Assembly: GCA_013399875.1 (NCBI GenBank)
Contig: VXAZ01001057.1
Location: forward strand, 62,001-126,000
DNA length: 64,000 nt
Origin: Gymnorhina tibicen
Taxonomy: Eukaryota; Chordata; Aves; Passeriformes; Artamidae
Direction: 5' to 3'
Shown: positions 11,665 to 23,209 of the stretch, piece by piece
Layout: each line of letters begins with the position of its first letter
Position numbering within the stretch: position 1 is the stretch's first letter
The notes under the pieces: generated by a model
Told to the model about the DNA's origin: nothing
Databases searched by the model: none
The model's input: the letters and a program-made list of their open reading frames with translations, nothing else
Program-made: the position numbers and the translations under genes

Positions 11665-14600
11665 TCACTCCTTCACAAACCAGACCTCATTGCGACGTCC
11701 ATAAGGCTTCATAGGGGGGTCATAGCCATTGCACAAGTAGAAGTCCTTGCGGTATGCAGCATCACTCCCCAGAGCAGCCTTCAGCTTGGCAGCATAGCTC
11801 ACGTAATCTGCCTCTTTGGCATAGCCACCAAACTGCCTGCAAAGAAACCAGAGAGGTATTGAGCAGTCCTGGCAAAGCACAGAAAGGAAGAGAGAGAGAA
11901 CAATATACAGCCACAGTATATTTAGACACGCATTTTGATCCAGGTCCTGCCAACGTGCACTCATGCATGCACTGTTCACTGTGAACCAGCGCACTTCTGT
12001 GACAGACGAAGTCTCATAGGTGACACAGCCAAGGTGCAGTCGTCCGTTGGCAGACCCCAAAGGGATCCCCCCAAACAGCCCCGTGTATGGCAGCCAGCAG
12101 AATGGCCCTGCCCTGTGAATCAACACCGTATCAGAGAAACAACTTTCTAAAACACAAGGTTATCTACAAGTCAGCTCAGCCCAGTCCTCACCAATGCTGT
12201 CAACAACCATGTTCACTGTGGTGTGAACAACCATCTGCTGGAAGCCAGATCACGAAGGAAAGCCAAACTCTAGCTAGCCCAAGAAAAAGGGGAGGTAGGA
12301 ACAGACAATTGGCAATTACAGAACACGATGCTATTTTAAAGGGGTGGGCTGAAATGGGTCTGGTTTATGTCAACCTCCCACCAACAGGAGCTGTTTCCAC
12401 AGCAGCCTGCATCTCACCACCCTCCCTCAGGGCCAATGTTTGAGACAAAACAGGCTGATATTGCAGAAGTGGCCCACACCCAGAGCAAAAGCTAAGCAGC
12501 AGTCGGAGGCAAGAAAGAAGCCAGTTAAGAGTCAGCCAAAATAGTTCAAGAAAGTAGGCAGGGTAACCTCCAAGGGGTAAAGATAAGGTGAAGAGCTTAT
12601 TGCTATTGTGATGCTAGTTTGAGTCCCGGCTGTCAGTCAACAGCCAACGACATTCAAAGGTGATTTGAAGCAATGCAATGGCTGCTTGTTTCCATGGTGG
12701 GGTCTGGTATGAATACATCTGAATGAGGCTTCAGTTGACAGTCTGATGTGAACCACACCAAAGAATATTCTTAATGACTACGAACAATCTGGAACCCAGA
12801 AAGTGGGAAAAACAGACAGAAATGGCACAGTATCTTGCAGGGCTAGCCTCCACACTTGTTTACCCAGTGGAAAAAATCCATATTCCAAATCAGTGCAGCA
12901 TGACCAGGGGTAAGAAGTGACATAAAACACCTGTCTTCAGTCTAGACAAAGCCCTCCATCTCCTTCTACCACACACACCCTTTGTCCAGCAAGTCACCCG
13001 GTAAAACAAACACTGCTCTTCAGAGCACCCTGAAGACCTCAGCACTTGGGACTGGAGATCCCAGGATGCATTCCTTACGTGGAATAAATGGTCATCCCTT
13101 GTCTTTCTTCAATCTTAATGCTCTCATCGGTAGGACAAGGAGGGTTGGCTTGAAACTGGCTCGGGATCCGCAGAGAGATTTTCACCTTCTGCTGAAAGGA
13201 GCCATCTTCAGCAGGAAAAGCAGTGATGGAGACAGGAGCAGTCATGCCCATTCCAACCCCTGAAATAGACACACAGACATTACTGAAGAAGTCTAGGTTC
13301 TCAGGAACTCACGAAATTAACAGGGAATTCACAGAAGCTAATTTTAGTTTTGGAAAACTCCTCATATGAGCTCCTTGTCAGGAGTGGGGTCCTCTGGGGA
13401 AGTGGAACAGCCACCATCAGGCTTCTGCTTGGGCCAAGCTCTCTCTCCACTCCAGGACCCTGGGAAATAAGTGTCCCAAGTGACCTCTGGAATGCTTTTA
13501 TTAATTGTGCTGCTTTTGTGGTTCTCTGAGACACTTTGTTCTTCTGACAAATCAGCTGTAAGACAGCAGGGTCTGTAGCTCCAGGCCAGCAGCATGTATA
13601 AATCTACATCAGCATTTAAATTAATACTATCTGCACTTAGCCATGAGCATACAGCCAGTACTGGGTGACAGGAGCTTTCTCTTAAACCCTTCCAAATGCT
13701 TCCAGAAATCCTACAAGTTCCAGTGCCCCAAAACTCAGTGCTGTTATGGCTTTCAGCAGGACTGTCCGTGCTGTCCACACTCCAGGAACAGCATGCTTTT
13801 TTCCCCACTCATTACCACCAAGAAGTACCACATGGCACTGAAGACCATTTTTCTTCACTCTTCTTGCAGGAGTAGGGAACCTCTAAACCTCAGGATCAGG
13901 CAGTCACAAAAACAGTTGAGATCAAGCCACCTTTCTCATTTGTTTTCCTTTGATGTCATACCTGTGTTTGTGTCACGTTATATAGAAGGCACCCTTTCTA
14001 CTACAGCAATAGCGATCATCACCTTTCCAAAACATGTTGCTGCAAATGCCATTTCCCACTTGCCTCCACCTCCTACTCCCATGGAGACTACACTAGTCCC
14101 TCTACTAGATGCTGGAGAGAGGTGTGCAAGAACATGTAAATGCCTCAGAGCTACTCTGTAGTCTTCACCTGCTATGACTGGTTAAAATGTGCACACTTCA
14201 GTAAAAAGAATTAGAAGCAATCACCTGGAAGCACTGCCATAAAACATTACAAAATACCATTAAAAAGGAAGCTCATTGTTCATTACCCTTTCATGAATAA
14301 AAATAGCCAGACAAAATATCAAGGTCATAACTGTTATTTCACTGCCCACAAGGGCACATCATAGAACTGAAGTGTCCCAGATACCCTGGATTTCATCAGC
14401 TACTGCTCACCCAGGGAGCTGTGACAGATAGATGTCTGTCTGTCCTCATGTTATCCCAGCTGCAAGGTAACTCATTCCTGTTTAAACAAATAATTTTTGA
14501 GATTTCACCCTGAAACAGAGATGGGTTATAAGCAGAATCATAGCATGAGTTGGCTGGGCATGACTTAACCTGTGGCAAGTTTACTTTTCCCAGTGAGGGG

Positions 14601-15092
14601 CTATCCCCATCAAAGACCCCCAGTGCCAGGAGCCACAAGCCAGGCGGGCCTGCAGTGCCATTTGCCTCTATCCATCCTGCTTTCACCAAGCCTCAACCGC
14701 AAGCCCCGCGGGGCAGGCAGCATCTCTCACCCTTGTCGTTGCTTCCTCCGACGTACTTGAGGAGCTTGACTGCCCCTTCCTTCGAGGCTTCGTCGAACGG
14801 CTTCCCCACCAGCTCCACCGCCGCGAACTTCCCGCCCTCGCACGCCCTCTCCTCGTAGCTGACCTGATCCTGGGGAAGGAGATGGGGATGGATGCGCTGC
14901 CAGGAGGAAGGCGCTGCCCGGGGGTGAGACCCGCTTTCCCTCGCAGCGCCTTAGCCGGCCCCGCTGGCAGAACCGCCCGGGGAACAGCGCCGGCCCGCCC
15001 CGACACAGACAGACCTTCTCGCCCTTGCTCAGCAGGCGGTAGGGCCATGCCTCCACCGTGCTCAGCAGCGAGTTCTTCACCATGCCCAGCAT
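11665..15092 (-). CDS. HEBP1: Heme-binding protein 1 (SOUL/HEBP family), 4 coding exons, 189 aa
   Basis: This is a cytosolic tetrapyrrole-binding protein of the SOUL/HEBP family. Coding exons on the minus strand are 15015-15092, 14731-14869, 13079-13259 and 11665-11836 (78+139+181+172 nt). All introns have GT/AG ends and the joined frame is 189 codons, the same length as the human protein. The N-terminus [16 protein letters not shown] matches human HEBP1. In mammals this end yields the chemoattractant peptide F2L, an FPR ligand. Other family landmarks are [12 protein letters not shown] at the start of exon 2, NDKGVGMGMT across exons 2-3, [13 protein letters not shown] across exons 3-4, and the C-terminal [16 protein letters not shown]. 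Intron 1 is only 145 bp and lies in the promoter CpG island. The start is fixed by homology, and a second in-frame Met is residue 4. No frame damage is seen. Confidence 0.96.
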
Positions 15093-15098
15093 GATGCC

Positions 15099-15173
15099 GC
15101 TCGGCTCAGCTCTGCCCTGCTCGGCTCGGCTCTGCCCAGCTCGGCTCTGCCCCTCTCGGTTCGGCTCTGCCCC
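15099..15173. repeat. GC-rich tandem minisatellite upstream of HEBP1
   Basis: About five imperfect units of the type CTCGGCTCTGCCC run from seven bases upstream of the HEBP1 start codon into the assembly gap. They lie in the 5'UTR or core promoter. The copy number is unknown because the array runs into Ns. Confidence 0.8.
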
Positions 15174-15195
15174 NNNNNNNNNNNNNNNNNNNNNN
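15174..15195. other. Assembly gap (22 Ns)
   Basis: There are twenty-two undetermined bases directly after the tandem GC repeat, with GC-rich 'cgggagcggcggcaccgcgg' on the other side. The gap probably reflects an unresolved repeat, so its true length may differ. Confidence 0.95.
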
Positions 15196-15260
15196 CGGGA
15201 GCGGCGGCACCGCGGGGCCGGGGGGCGGCGGCACCGGGGGGTGAAGTAATGGAGGGCGCC

Positions 15261-18200
15261 GAGAAGTGTGAGGAGTCATGAAGTGCGGGAACAGGTGGCA
15301 TTCATCTCTGGGAGACGGGAAATAGGGGAGGGAATATGAAGGGAATGAAATACAGGAAAAGGGAAGTACTGGCAAAGTGTGTCATGCGTAGTGTGGAAGG
15401 GCGCCTTGCTCCTGGAACTGCAGAATCATAACCTTTTGTCTTTTTGGGTTTTTTGGTTTTTTAAAAATAAACAGAACTAAAGGGGAACATAGTTGTTTTT
15501 TAAGGAAGTGATCTGTGTCGCTGGATGTTGTAAGCTGTAGGTGAGGGGTAGATTTTAGAAGACCCTAATGGTATTTGATCTCCCTCCACTGACCACCCAA
15601 CTGGTCACCCCTGTTTAAAAGTTCCATCCAGATCCCTTCCCAGAAATACATGTCAATGAACGCAACAGAGAGCTTAGATGGCTTCTGTAGCTGGATACAT
15701 TTATGTGCATAGAAGACTTAGACACCTTGTGACAACAAGTGTTTTTTTGTTGTGTAAGCTGTGTCAAAGGACAAGTGCCAGCTAGAGAAAGTGCCTTACC
15801 CAGGAGCTTTTAAGAAGAGGTTAGCAGAGGTAGAAATCAAATACCAGTCCCTGGGAATCGGTGCCATGGGTCAGGCCAGCTTCCCCAGGCAGATGAGACA
15901 GAGACACCTCAAGGTGGTTGCTCAGCTGAACTGCTGCCTCCTCAAATAGAAGATGAGTGGTGCAGAAGTAGGCTGGCGCATAACCTTCCTACACTCTTAA
16001 ACAGCAAAAAATAAAATTATAAAAGAAATAGGACACTAAAACTTTTCCATCTAGAGAGAGGGTCGTGCAAAGGCAAAGAAGTTAAAGAAGCTGTCTGTTA
16101 TCATCTGATCAAACAGGCCGTTTTCAGGTCAGGGAGCTGGGCTGGAGCCTGGCATGGGCTTTCACAGAGTGAATGACAGGGGCTGCTATCACTGGTGACA
16201 AGGTCACAGACTAGTAATTTATTAACCATTTCTATTAATTGGTTTATTCACCATTATGCAAGAAATTGCAGAATTGTAATACACATTGCATGCTGCAGCT
16301 TATTTGCTCTCTTTTAAAGCAAACGGTGAGTTTCTCCTTTGTGCTGAGAAGGTTTTGCCAAGACTACAAACTTGCACATATCAGCATAGGAATACATGGA
16401 CTGGGTTACAACGGGGGTCCATCTTGTCCTGTCTTGTGTCTCTGGCAGAAGCTGGTGGTAGGCATCTAGGTATAAAGTAAGAGTATGCAATGATCTAGTC
16501 TGGCCTCCCAGCACCATCTGTAACTTGAGGGACTTAGGGAAGTCTCATCTTTCTGTTGCAAGTAGTCCTCAATTTATACAACTTCAGGTTGCCTGATAAA
16601 ATGCTTGTGTCTAAAATATGACCGTGAAAGCTAACATTTATGTTGTACTCTTCCTCCAGATAGGCCAAAATAACCAGCAGTCTCTGCAGCCCCAAGCAAA
16701 GCATCCCTTGGAGGGATCAGCAGTCTGTGCAAGGATGCAGCTGTTGCTACAGCACAGCCTAGAAACTCTGAATGCAGAATAACAAGAAGTTAGGGGCCTT
16801 TCTCTCCTGATATTCCTTGTAATTTATGTAAATATATTCTGGGATCAAAATGCTCTACATTTCCTGAGAAATTACAATGACAACTTCAACAAAGGCACAA
16901 CTCTATCCTTTTATCAGCCTTTTCACAGTCTTGATTTTTCCCTTCTCTAGCTAAGCAGTGTTTCAAATTCCCAAGCAAAAGCCAAGGAGAGCCAAGTTAG
17001 AGTTTTATTATTTTCTGAAAACCTGAACTCAGAGAATTTACATCCGGGAAATATTTATCAGATTGTCTCATACACTGCTCATGCCTCCCCCACTCAACTA
17101 ACTCCCAGGTTGCAGCTAAAATTCTCACTGTGTTAATTCTTCTGGTCCATTCTGAAAGATTTCATATGAAACTGGTTTTTTCCCCCTTTTCTTTTGGAGG
17201 TTATTGTAGTGTCACTGAATTTCTTTCCATAAACTCAGGCTTTGGGAATCCTTAAATAGCTAGTCTGCATCCTCACTGTGACTGGAGAGTGTTTTCAAAA
17301 CAACTGTCATGCCAGACACCCCCACAATCATTTAGACATAATCCATTCTTTATTTGTGTTCTCATAAATTGCTTCATCCAGACCTTAAAGAAAACCTGTT
17401 TCTTTTCCTCTCTGGCTCCCCTTCTTATGTTTCAACACATTTCATATCCACAGTTGACTGCAATGCTGAATGGAAATCTCTGTATTGGATTTGTCTTTAG
17501 AGACCTGAAGGGCAACCCCACTCTATCCTCTGTTCAGTGCATAATTTGAATTATGCACTCTTTTTTTTATCACCAGCTTCATTGTCAGGAAGACATAGGC
17601 AAAGACAAGGTGAAGGCAGGGTATTCTGGGTAATCCCTGAGGGACCAAAGTCTTTGGAGTGCGTGTTTGTTAATTTTCTACAGATCTTAATTGTGCTAAA
17701 GGATGTTGGGAAATTTCTGGAGGTCAGTGCTGGCATGTGGAGAAAACACTCTGTGAATTAGACACCAACTGAATTATTATCTGTGATTTTGGGGACTGAA
17801 GAGTCTCTTAAGCTATTTTGGAAAATCCTTCCAGACACCTATCTTTGCCATTAGATATCTAAATAGTTTGGGAAAAAAAAAAATCCACGGGTCTTGGCAA
17901 GAATCTGTTCAGTGTGTTTCAGAATGCTGGAAATTCTGAACGTATCTGGTGAATGACAGCATTCTGAGTGCGCAGTTCCAGGTATCTAGAAAAACACTCT
18001 TTGCAGAAGGTGGGTGTTCAAATTTGGTCCCTAGCAACTGATAAATCTTCAGCGTTGAAGCATGATATACAGACCAAGGTTATCCAGCCCTACCCACCCT
18101 CTGAACATGTGAACATGGACAAGAGGCTAAGGCTATATTTTGAAACATAACTTCTTCTCCCTCTCCCTGCCCAGCTGGAAGTGCCAAGCACTAATCCATC

Positions 18201-18614
18201 TTTCTGCATTCATCAGTCATTCAGCACTTTTGAAGTTCAAATTCCCCAGCTGTTTAAAGATGGAGTGCTTTAAAAATAGGGCAGAGAGAGAAATTCACCT
18301 GATCTTTATAGAAAGAGCTTCCTCTGGTAAGCAGAAAGAATGCCTGTATAGACTAAAGGTATTCACGCTCAAGTAGACTGAGCTTGTCAACTTTTTTTGC
18401 TTGGGACACAAAACAGCCATCATTAAAGAACAGGGTCAGGTTTCACCCACTGACCTAGGTTTGGAAGGCAGCAACAAAATGCAGAAGTTCTGCCCTCCTT
18501 AGCAAAGCTGACTTGTGTGTGTGCTTTACTTTTTTCTCTCCAGCAGTGTCCCATTGAGAAAGGCGTAAGCAGATGAAAAAGAAATAAAGATTTCCCTTTT
18601 TTTCTGGTAGAAAT
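15261..18614. other. Gene-free stretch between HEBP1 and the unnamed coiled-coil gene
   Basis: I see no supported exon. The part next to 18614 may be 3'UTR of the minus-strand gene that ends there. A minus-strand AGTAAA variant signal occurs near 18524-18531, and a canonical TTTATT (minus AATAAA) occurs near 17350. Neither is decisive. HEBP1 upstream regulatory sequence may occupy the first few hundred bases. Confidence 0.5.
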
Positions 18615-20844
18615 TTAAGTGCTCTGAGGTCTCCTGCGAGCATACAACCTTCTCCTATGCACTGGGAGTCTCCGCAGCTGAGTATTTCCACGCCTCTGAC
18701 TCTGCAGAGCATTCAGTCGAAGGGGAAGGACAGTTCTGCTGATGACATTGAGACGTTCGTTCAGTTCTTCCAGCCTTTTCCTTATCGACTGGACTTCCCT
18801 CACAAGGTTGTCCACAGCTGCGGAGACAGGGCGGAGACTACAAAGAGAGTAATATAGAAGAATAACTCGGTTTAGGGAGTGTTTCTGAGCATGCAAAGTA
18901 ATTTACCGCGACCTTTGTTTCTTGGTGGGTAAGGGTGCTTGATGATGCAAGAGTTGCAAGCAACCATTAAAAGATGCTTCAAAGCTACCGTGCCCCTTTG
19001 GTGATGGGAGTTCATCTGAGGTACCCCATCTGAACCCTGGAAACCACATGCTTCAGGATCAGCGTGAGCAACGTGATCTTTCCACCACCTTATTTTAATT
19101 AGTATTAATTAACTAGGAGTACACGTGGAGGCTAGGCCAGCGATTCCAATGGAGTACTGTTTGTTCTCAGCATTTCTAATGAACCAGTCCGTGTCCTTGC
19201 CAGCAAACTCATAATTCAAAGCCCAGTACAGGATATATGGCTGGATAGTCTCATTACATCTTCCTGGACTAAAGTTAGAACTCTCCAAATACAAGACTTA
19301 AAATCACCCCTGATAATCTTAGGCACCAATGAATTTCAGCACTGTCAGTGTGAAAGTTGTGATGAATTCTGTGCTGGTAACAAAAGCTACCGTACAGCCA
19401 GGGAGAAATCCACTTGATGTCAAAGGCCAGAGTATAATCAGAATTGTTCATAAAGCAAGTAAAGTGGCTGTCGTCCATAACTCACTGTTCTCTTTAGGAA
19501 CAAGAAAAAAAAATGTTTGCAAATGGTATGCATTGAACCAGTTGAAGAGGAAAGGCTAGAATAATAAAAAAGGCACTAGTCAGGTTGGTCACACAGTATC
19601 TGTACAAATCAGGGTCTCAGGAGGATATATGAACAATTCTGATTTAAGTGATACTAGGTTTCTAGTAATTCCCAGTATTCCCCTCTCCTCTCTGTCTTTC
19701 ACTGCCTTTCCTACTCTCTTTCTGGAAATACGAGATTAAAGTAAATTTTGCTCAACAGTTAATATGTCCTGCAATGCAAAGGGGGAATATGATGACATGA
19801 ACATAAAAGTGAATAGCTTTCTCAGATCTAGGTGTTAGAGACTGAAATAAAAAAAACCATCACAGACCAAATCAGCTTCTTTTCCCTGAGCTGTGGCCAA
19901 GCCCATGTGTGGAGTTGTAACACAATTCATTTTTTCCAGGCTGCTCTCACAAGTGTGAGCTGCCAAGGGCATTTTCTTTAGAAAGATTCTTGTAATACAG
20001 TGATGGCAGTTGAAAATGTTTCGCAATAAATAGTTAGCAGAGTATTCTGTTTACTAATCAGAGCTGGTAGCACAACAGATACTGAGACAGTGTGTTTTAT
20101 TTCCCCTCAGCTGAGAAATATGAAAATTCCTCTTTAAGAAGATGAATCATGGACACCCAGGAGGACACCCAGGAGAGGACTGAATCACACCTCCAGATGA
20201 GAGGAATTACCTGGAGAACTCAGGCAGGAGAGCATTCGGGTTGTTCAGCAGGGTATGCTTCATTTGCCAGAATATGTCATTTCCCCATTTCTCAAGGGTT
20301 TGAGTAATGCTGTTAACACCTTCTATGTTGACCTTGTCAGCTAGGTTAGCAGGATGTCCATGGAAGAGAGGAAAACAAATGTGTCAGAACAAGAAAATGT
20401 GAGCCAGTGCTCCAAGTTTGACTCCATTCCCCATCACAACTCAGTTGCAATGAAATGCCAAATATTAAACACGTGGAGGATCTAAATTAAAAAGCAGATA
20501 ACTTTCTCTCACAGTGTAATTCTCTGCCTCAGGTGCCCACATTTTCTGCTGTCACTGGATACCCCAGCTGATTATTTCTAAAATCATTTTTTTCTCCAGA
20601 AGTCTCAGCAGCTCCCCAGGAATCAAGAAAGAGCAGTCATGAATGAGCACTGTCTATCTCACTCCATGGACAAAGTAAGTGAATCTGCAGCTACGAGTTA
20701 CTGAACGCCTCCCATGCTGAACCACCACTGTGACCTCCTACCGCCTTCTCTGTAGTTCCATTTCTGATGCTGGTCCAGAAAGTCCTCCTGAGATTTACTG
20801 CAGGGCAAAAGGATGAAGAGGAGGAGAAGAGGAAGAGTGACCAT
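18615..20844 (-). CDS. Unnamed predicted secreted coiled-coil protein, 3 coding exons, 151 aa
   Basis: I do not recognise this gene. Coding exons on the minus strand are 20742-20844, 20211-20340 and 18615-18837 (103+130+223 nt). Donors read GTAGGA and GTAATT, and the acceptors end in CTAG and TGTAG. The split codons (G|CT = Ala35, AG|T = Ser78) keep one open frame of 151 codons. The start ATG lies in GCCATCATGG, a strong context, and opens a signal peptide (MVTLPLLLLFILLPCSKS) with likely cleavage near residues 18-19. The mature part begins QEDFLDQHQKWNYREG. Residues 86-110 carry hydrophobic V86, L89, V93, I96, L100, L103, L107 and I110 in strict 3-4 spacing, a parallel-type coiled coil. The last 26 residues hold ten arginines, including two RRR runs. 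The mature protein has no cysteine, and no second membrane span is seen. It lies upstream of HEBP1 on the same strand and diverges from FAM234B. Function is unknown. Confidence 0.7.
19109..19268 (-). other. Possible alternative last exon of the unnamed coiled-coil gene
   Basis: An AG acceptor (TTTAG at 19273-19269) opens a 160-base frame that continues the reading phase left by the 20211-20340 exon (AG|T = Ser). It adds 52 residues ending in STCTPS before a stop, and contains NETIQPYILYW and AGKDTDWFIRN. A minus-strand ATTAAA lies about 10-15 bases past the stop. The polypyrimidine tract before the acceptor is weak and a matching phase has a one-in-three chance, so this could be a random frame or a decayed repeat. 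Confidence 0.25.
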
Positions 20845-21677
20845 GATGGCTGTTGTAGGACTTTGACTTCCCCCTGTCCCTGCGGAGACAAAAATCTTGC
20901 TAAGTGCTTTATTTCTTTTTTTCTTCTCTTTCTCCACTTCCCATCTGTCACCACAACACCAAATTTGTCTTTGGTGATGTTTTTATTTAAAATGTTGTTC
21001 AAGTTGCTCAGTCTAGGTTTTACAGAAGCACAGGGACTTTTCTTTTTCACAGGTATGAACTTCCTTTTCAAGCAACAGAGGGGTACTGAGATGCTTCATC
21101 AACTGGCAGCAGCTGGGGAAGTAGCTCTGTTTCATATGTAGCCGTGTTGGAATAGCACCTTATGGCTGTAACTGTTCTAGCAGCGCCAGGAGGAGGTACT
21201 ACAAGGTATGAAAATCGCTTCATCCCTACTTTGTATTTGGGAGAAACGGAGTAAACAACAGTTAAACAATTTATCTCATAGTGGCCAGAATAAAAAAAAA
21301 AGTTCTTTTTGATCTGATCCACTAACCAGTGGCAGTATCTTCGATGCTGCCTAGTGATGGAGCCTCAAAGGCAACCCCACCCCCACGTACTATCTCCACC
21401 TTGCCCTAGTGTCATGGGGTCAGTTCCTCCTGAGCAAAGCTGCAGAGTCGACAAGACAGGTACATGAACTGATGTGAACATTTACCTAACACCTTGTTTT
21501 CTATCAAGTTGACCATCATTCCCAAGCCAAGGAAGTCAACCCCAACCTACAAGCCCTCCTGGGCCAGTACCGTCTCTAAATGTAAGAGGATAGATCGGTC
21601 TCTCCACAGCTTACTCATGCTAATTTGTTATTCTGTCCTAATAAATTAGTCCCTCAGTGTTGAATCTGGTATTTTAA

Positions 21678-21692
21678 TTTTTTTTTTTTTTT
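21678..21692. repeat. Poly(T) tract
   Basis: An uninterrupted run of about 15 T in AT-rich sequence. It could be the poly(A) tail of a minus-strand insert, but no source element is recognisable beside it. Confidence 0.85.
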
Positions 21693-22998
21693 AATGTCAT
21701 GAACAGCTGTTCTGCTAGAAATTGGCTGAAAATATCCATTATGCACATATTGCACATAGCAAACAGAAAAAATGCATTGCCAGGTTCATGGGGTTTAGTG
21801 ATGATTTTGGTCATCTGTAGTCACAGTGATGGAGGGGCTCATGTGAGAAACAGGCACATCCAGAAAATCCAAATTATTCTCCTATTCAGGTACATGCATC
21901 AAAAGCCTAAGATCTCACTGCAAAATATGAGGACATTAAATTTCTTTTTGAATATAATATAACCTTAATCTCCTAACCATCTGGGAAGAATTCAGTCACC
22001 TCAAAACCTACCAGAAGCTGTAGCAGATAAAGCAGTAAATAAATAATTCCTTTCATTTTGTGCCTTTCTTACATTTGATCACTAGTGCATTTTAATTGCA
22101 ACTGCATTTATTTTTCCACTATTTAAAGCAGCAGTATGAATATAGCCATACTAATGGAAAATGTCATGATACTTTAAAAATATTACTTTCCACCTGTCAG
22201 GATGTAATTTGTATTTAGTATTCTTCATCTAATTGGAGTATTCATTTAAAGGAAAAATAAATTAGCTTTTTCCTATCTCACACATGCATACACCTTTTCT
22301 TCCCCCTAACTCAGAGCTGTCAAAATAAAGATAACCTTTTAAGAAGGTCTGACAATATCACCAAGGCTCATAATGAAAAGGTCCTCATGGACCTTCTTGA
22401 AACTATTTGGCATTGACACCATACCTCCTCCATCTCTCAGCTTTTCCAGATAAATGCTCCAGACTTCACAGCTTTTTTTCTCTTTCTTTGAATGACTATG
22501 CCTTGCACATGCCTTTTTAATCTTCCCTGATGGGAAAGGACTTACCAGACACCAATGTGTCTAATTGCAAATGATTTGAAAATGCTGCCGACATCAAGGA
22601 GACAGTGTGGCTTCCAAGCTAATTGGAAAATTTCCTGAAGAGATTGTCCATTCCTTACTCTTCCCACCTCCCACTTGTTTCAATACTCCACAGCTGGGAC
22701 ACTTTGATCTTTCTGTATTTGTTAAAAGAAGGGTGGTAATAAATTCCACCTACATCTGATACGGAAAATCCGCTGTACTTGAGTTCAAACTTTTTAAAAC
22801 ATCAGGTGTCCAAATGAATCACAATACCCACATGTTCTGTTCGCAGGGCCCCTCACAGACCAGTTTCTTTGTAGCTTTGCTCCCCGAATTCCTGAGGGTC
22901 TACTGTAATTTATTATCACAGTAAACATCAGGTTATAATCATCTTTGAAGTAGATTCTCATACCTCAGACACACAGAAAATGAGCAATCTTCCCTCTC

Positions 22999-23209
22999 TT
23001 AGGTGGAATTGTAGACAGCAAATGGATATTCACTAACAAAGTTCCTAGCTGAAAAAGTCTGCAGGGTCATCTGTAACGGGAACCAGATCCCCAGCCGATT
23101 CAAATAGGTCTTCTGTTCTTTTGCAGAGTTGCACTGGGAAGTACTGTCAGGGTAGAACACATGGACAAGCAGGGAGATCTCTCTCACATCCGTGGATGGA
23201 AACCCTTTC
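22999..23209 (-). other. Orphan exon-like open frame
   Basis: A 211-base frame follows a reasonable acceptor (ttactctctgcatttag) and ends at a TAA. Read from the acceptor it gives 69 residues with protein-like composition (KGFPSTDVREISLLVHVFYP at the start, FAVYNST at the end). I found no upstream partner exon with a phase-compatible donor and do not recognise the family. It could be a terminal exon, a pseudogene fragment or chance. Confidence 0.2.

Larger units (their letters stand above)
14750..15260 (-). promoter_or_regulatory. HEBP1: HEBP1 CpG-island promoter
   Basis: GC- and CpG-dense sequence covers HEBP1 exons 1-2 and the bases upstream of the start codon, in contrast to the AT-richer flanks. 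I see no TATA box in the readable part, and the assembly gap removes some of the proximal promoter. The extent was estimated by eye. Confidence 0.55.

Noticed and set aside
18710..18823. Alternative acceptor (ccgcag) inside the third exon of the coiled-coil gene
   Set aside because: Using it shifts the frame to a cysteine- and serine-rich product and destroys the regular heptad pattern. The upstream acceptor (ctctttgtag) keeps the phase and the coiled coil.
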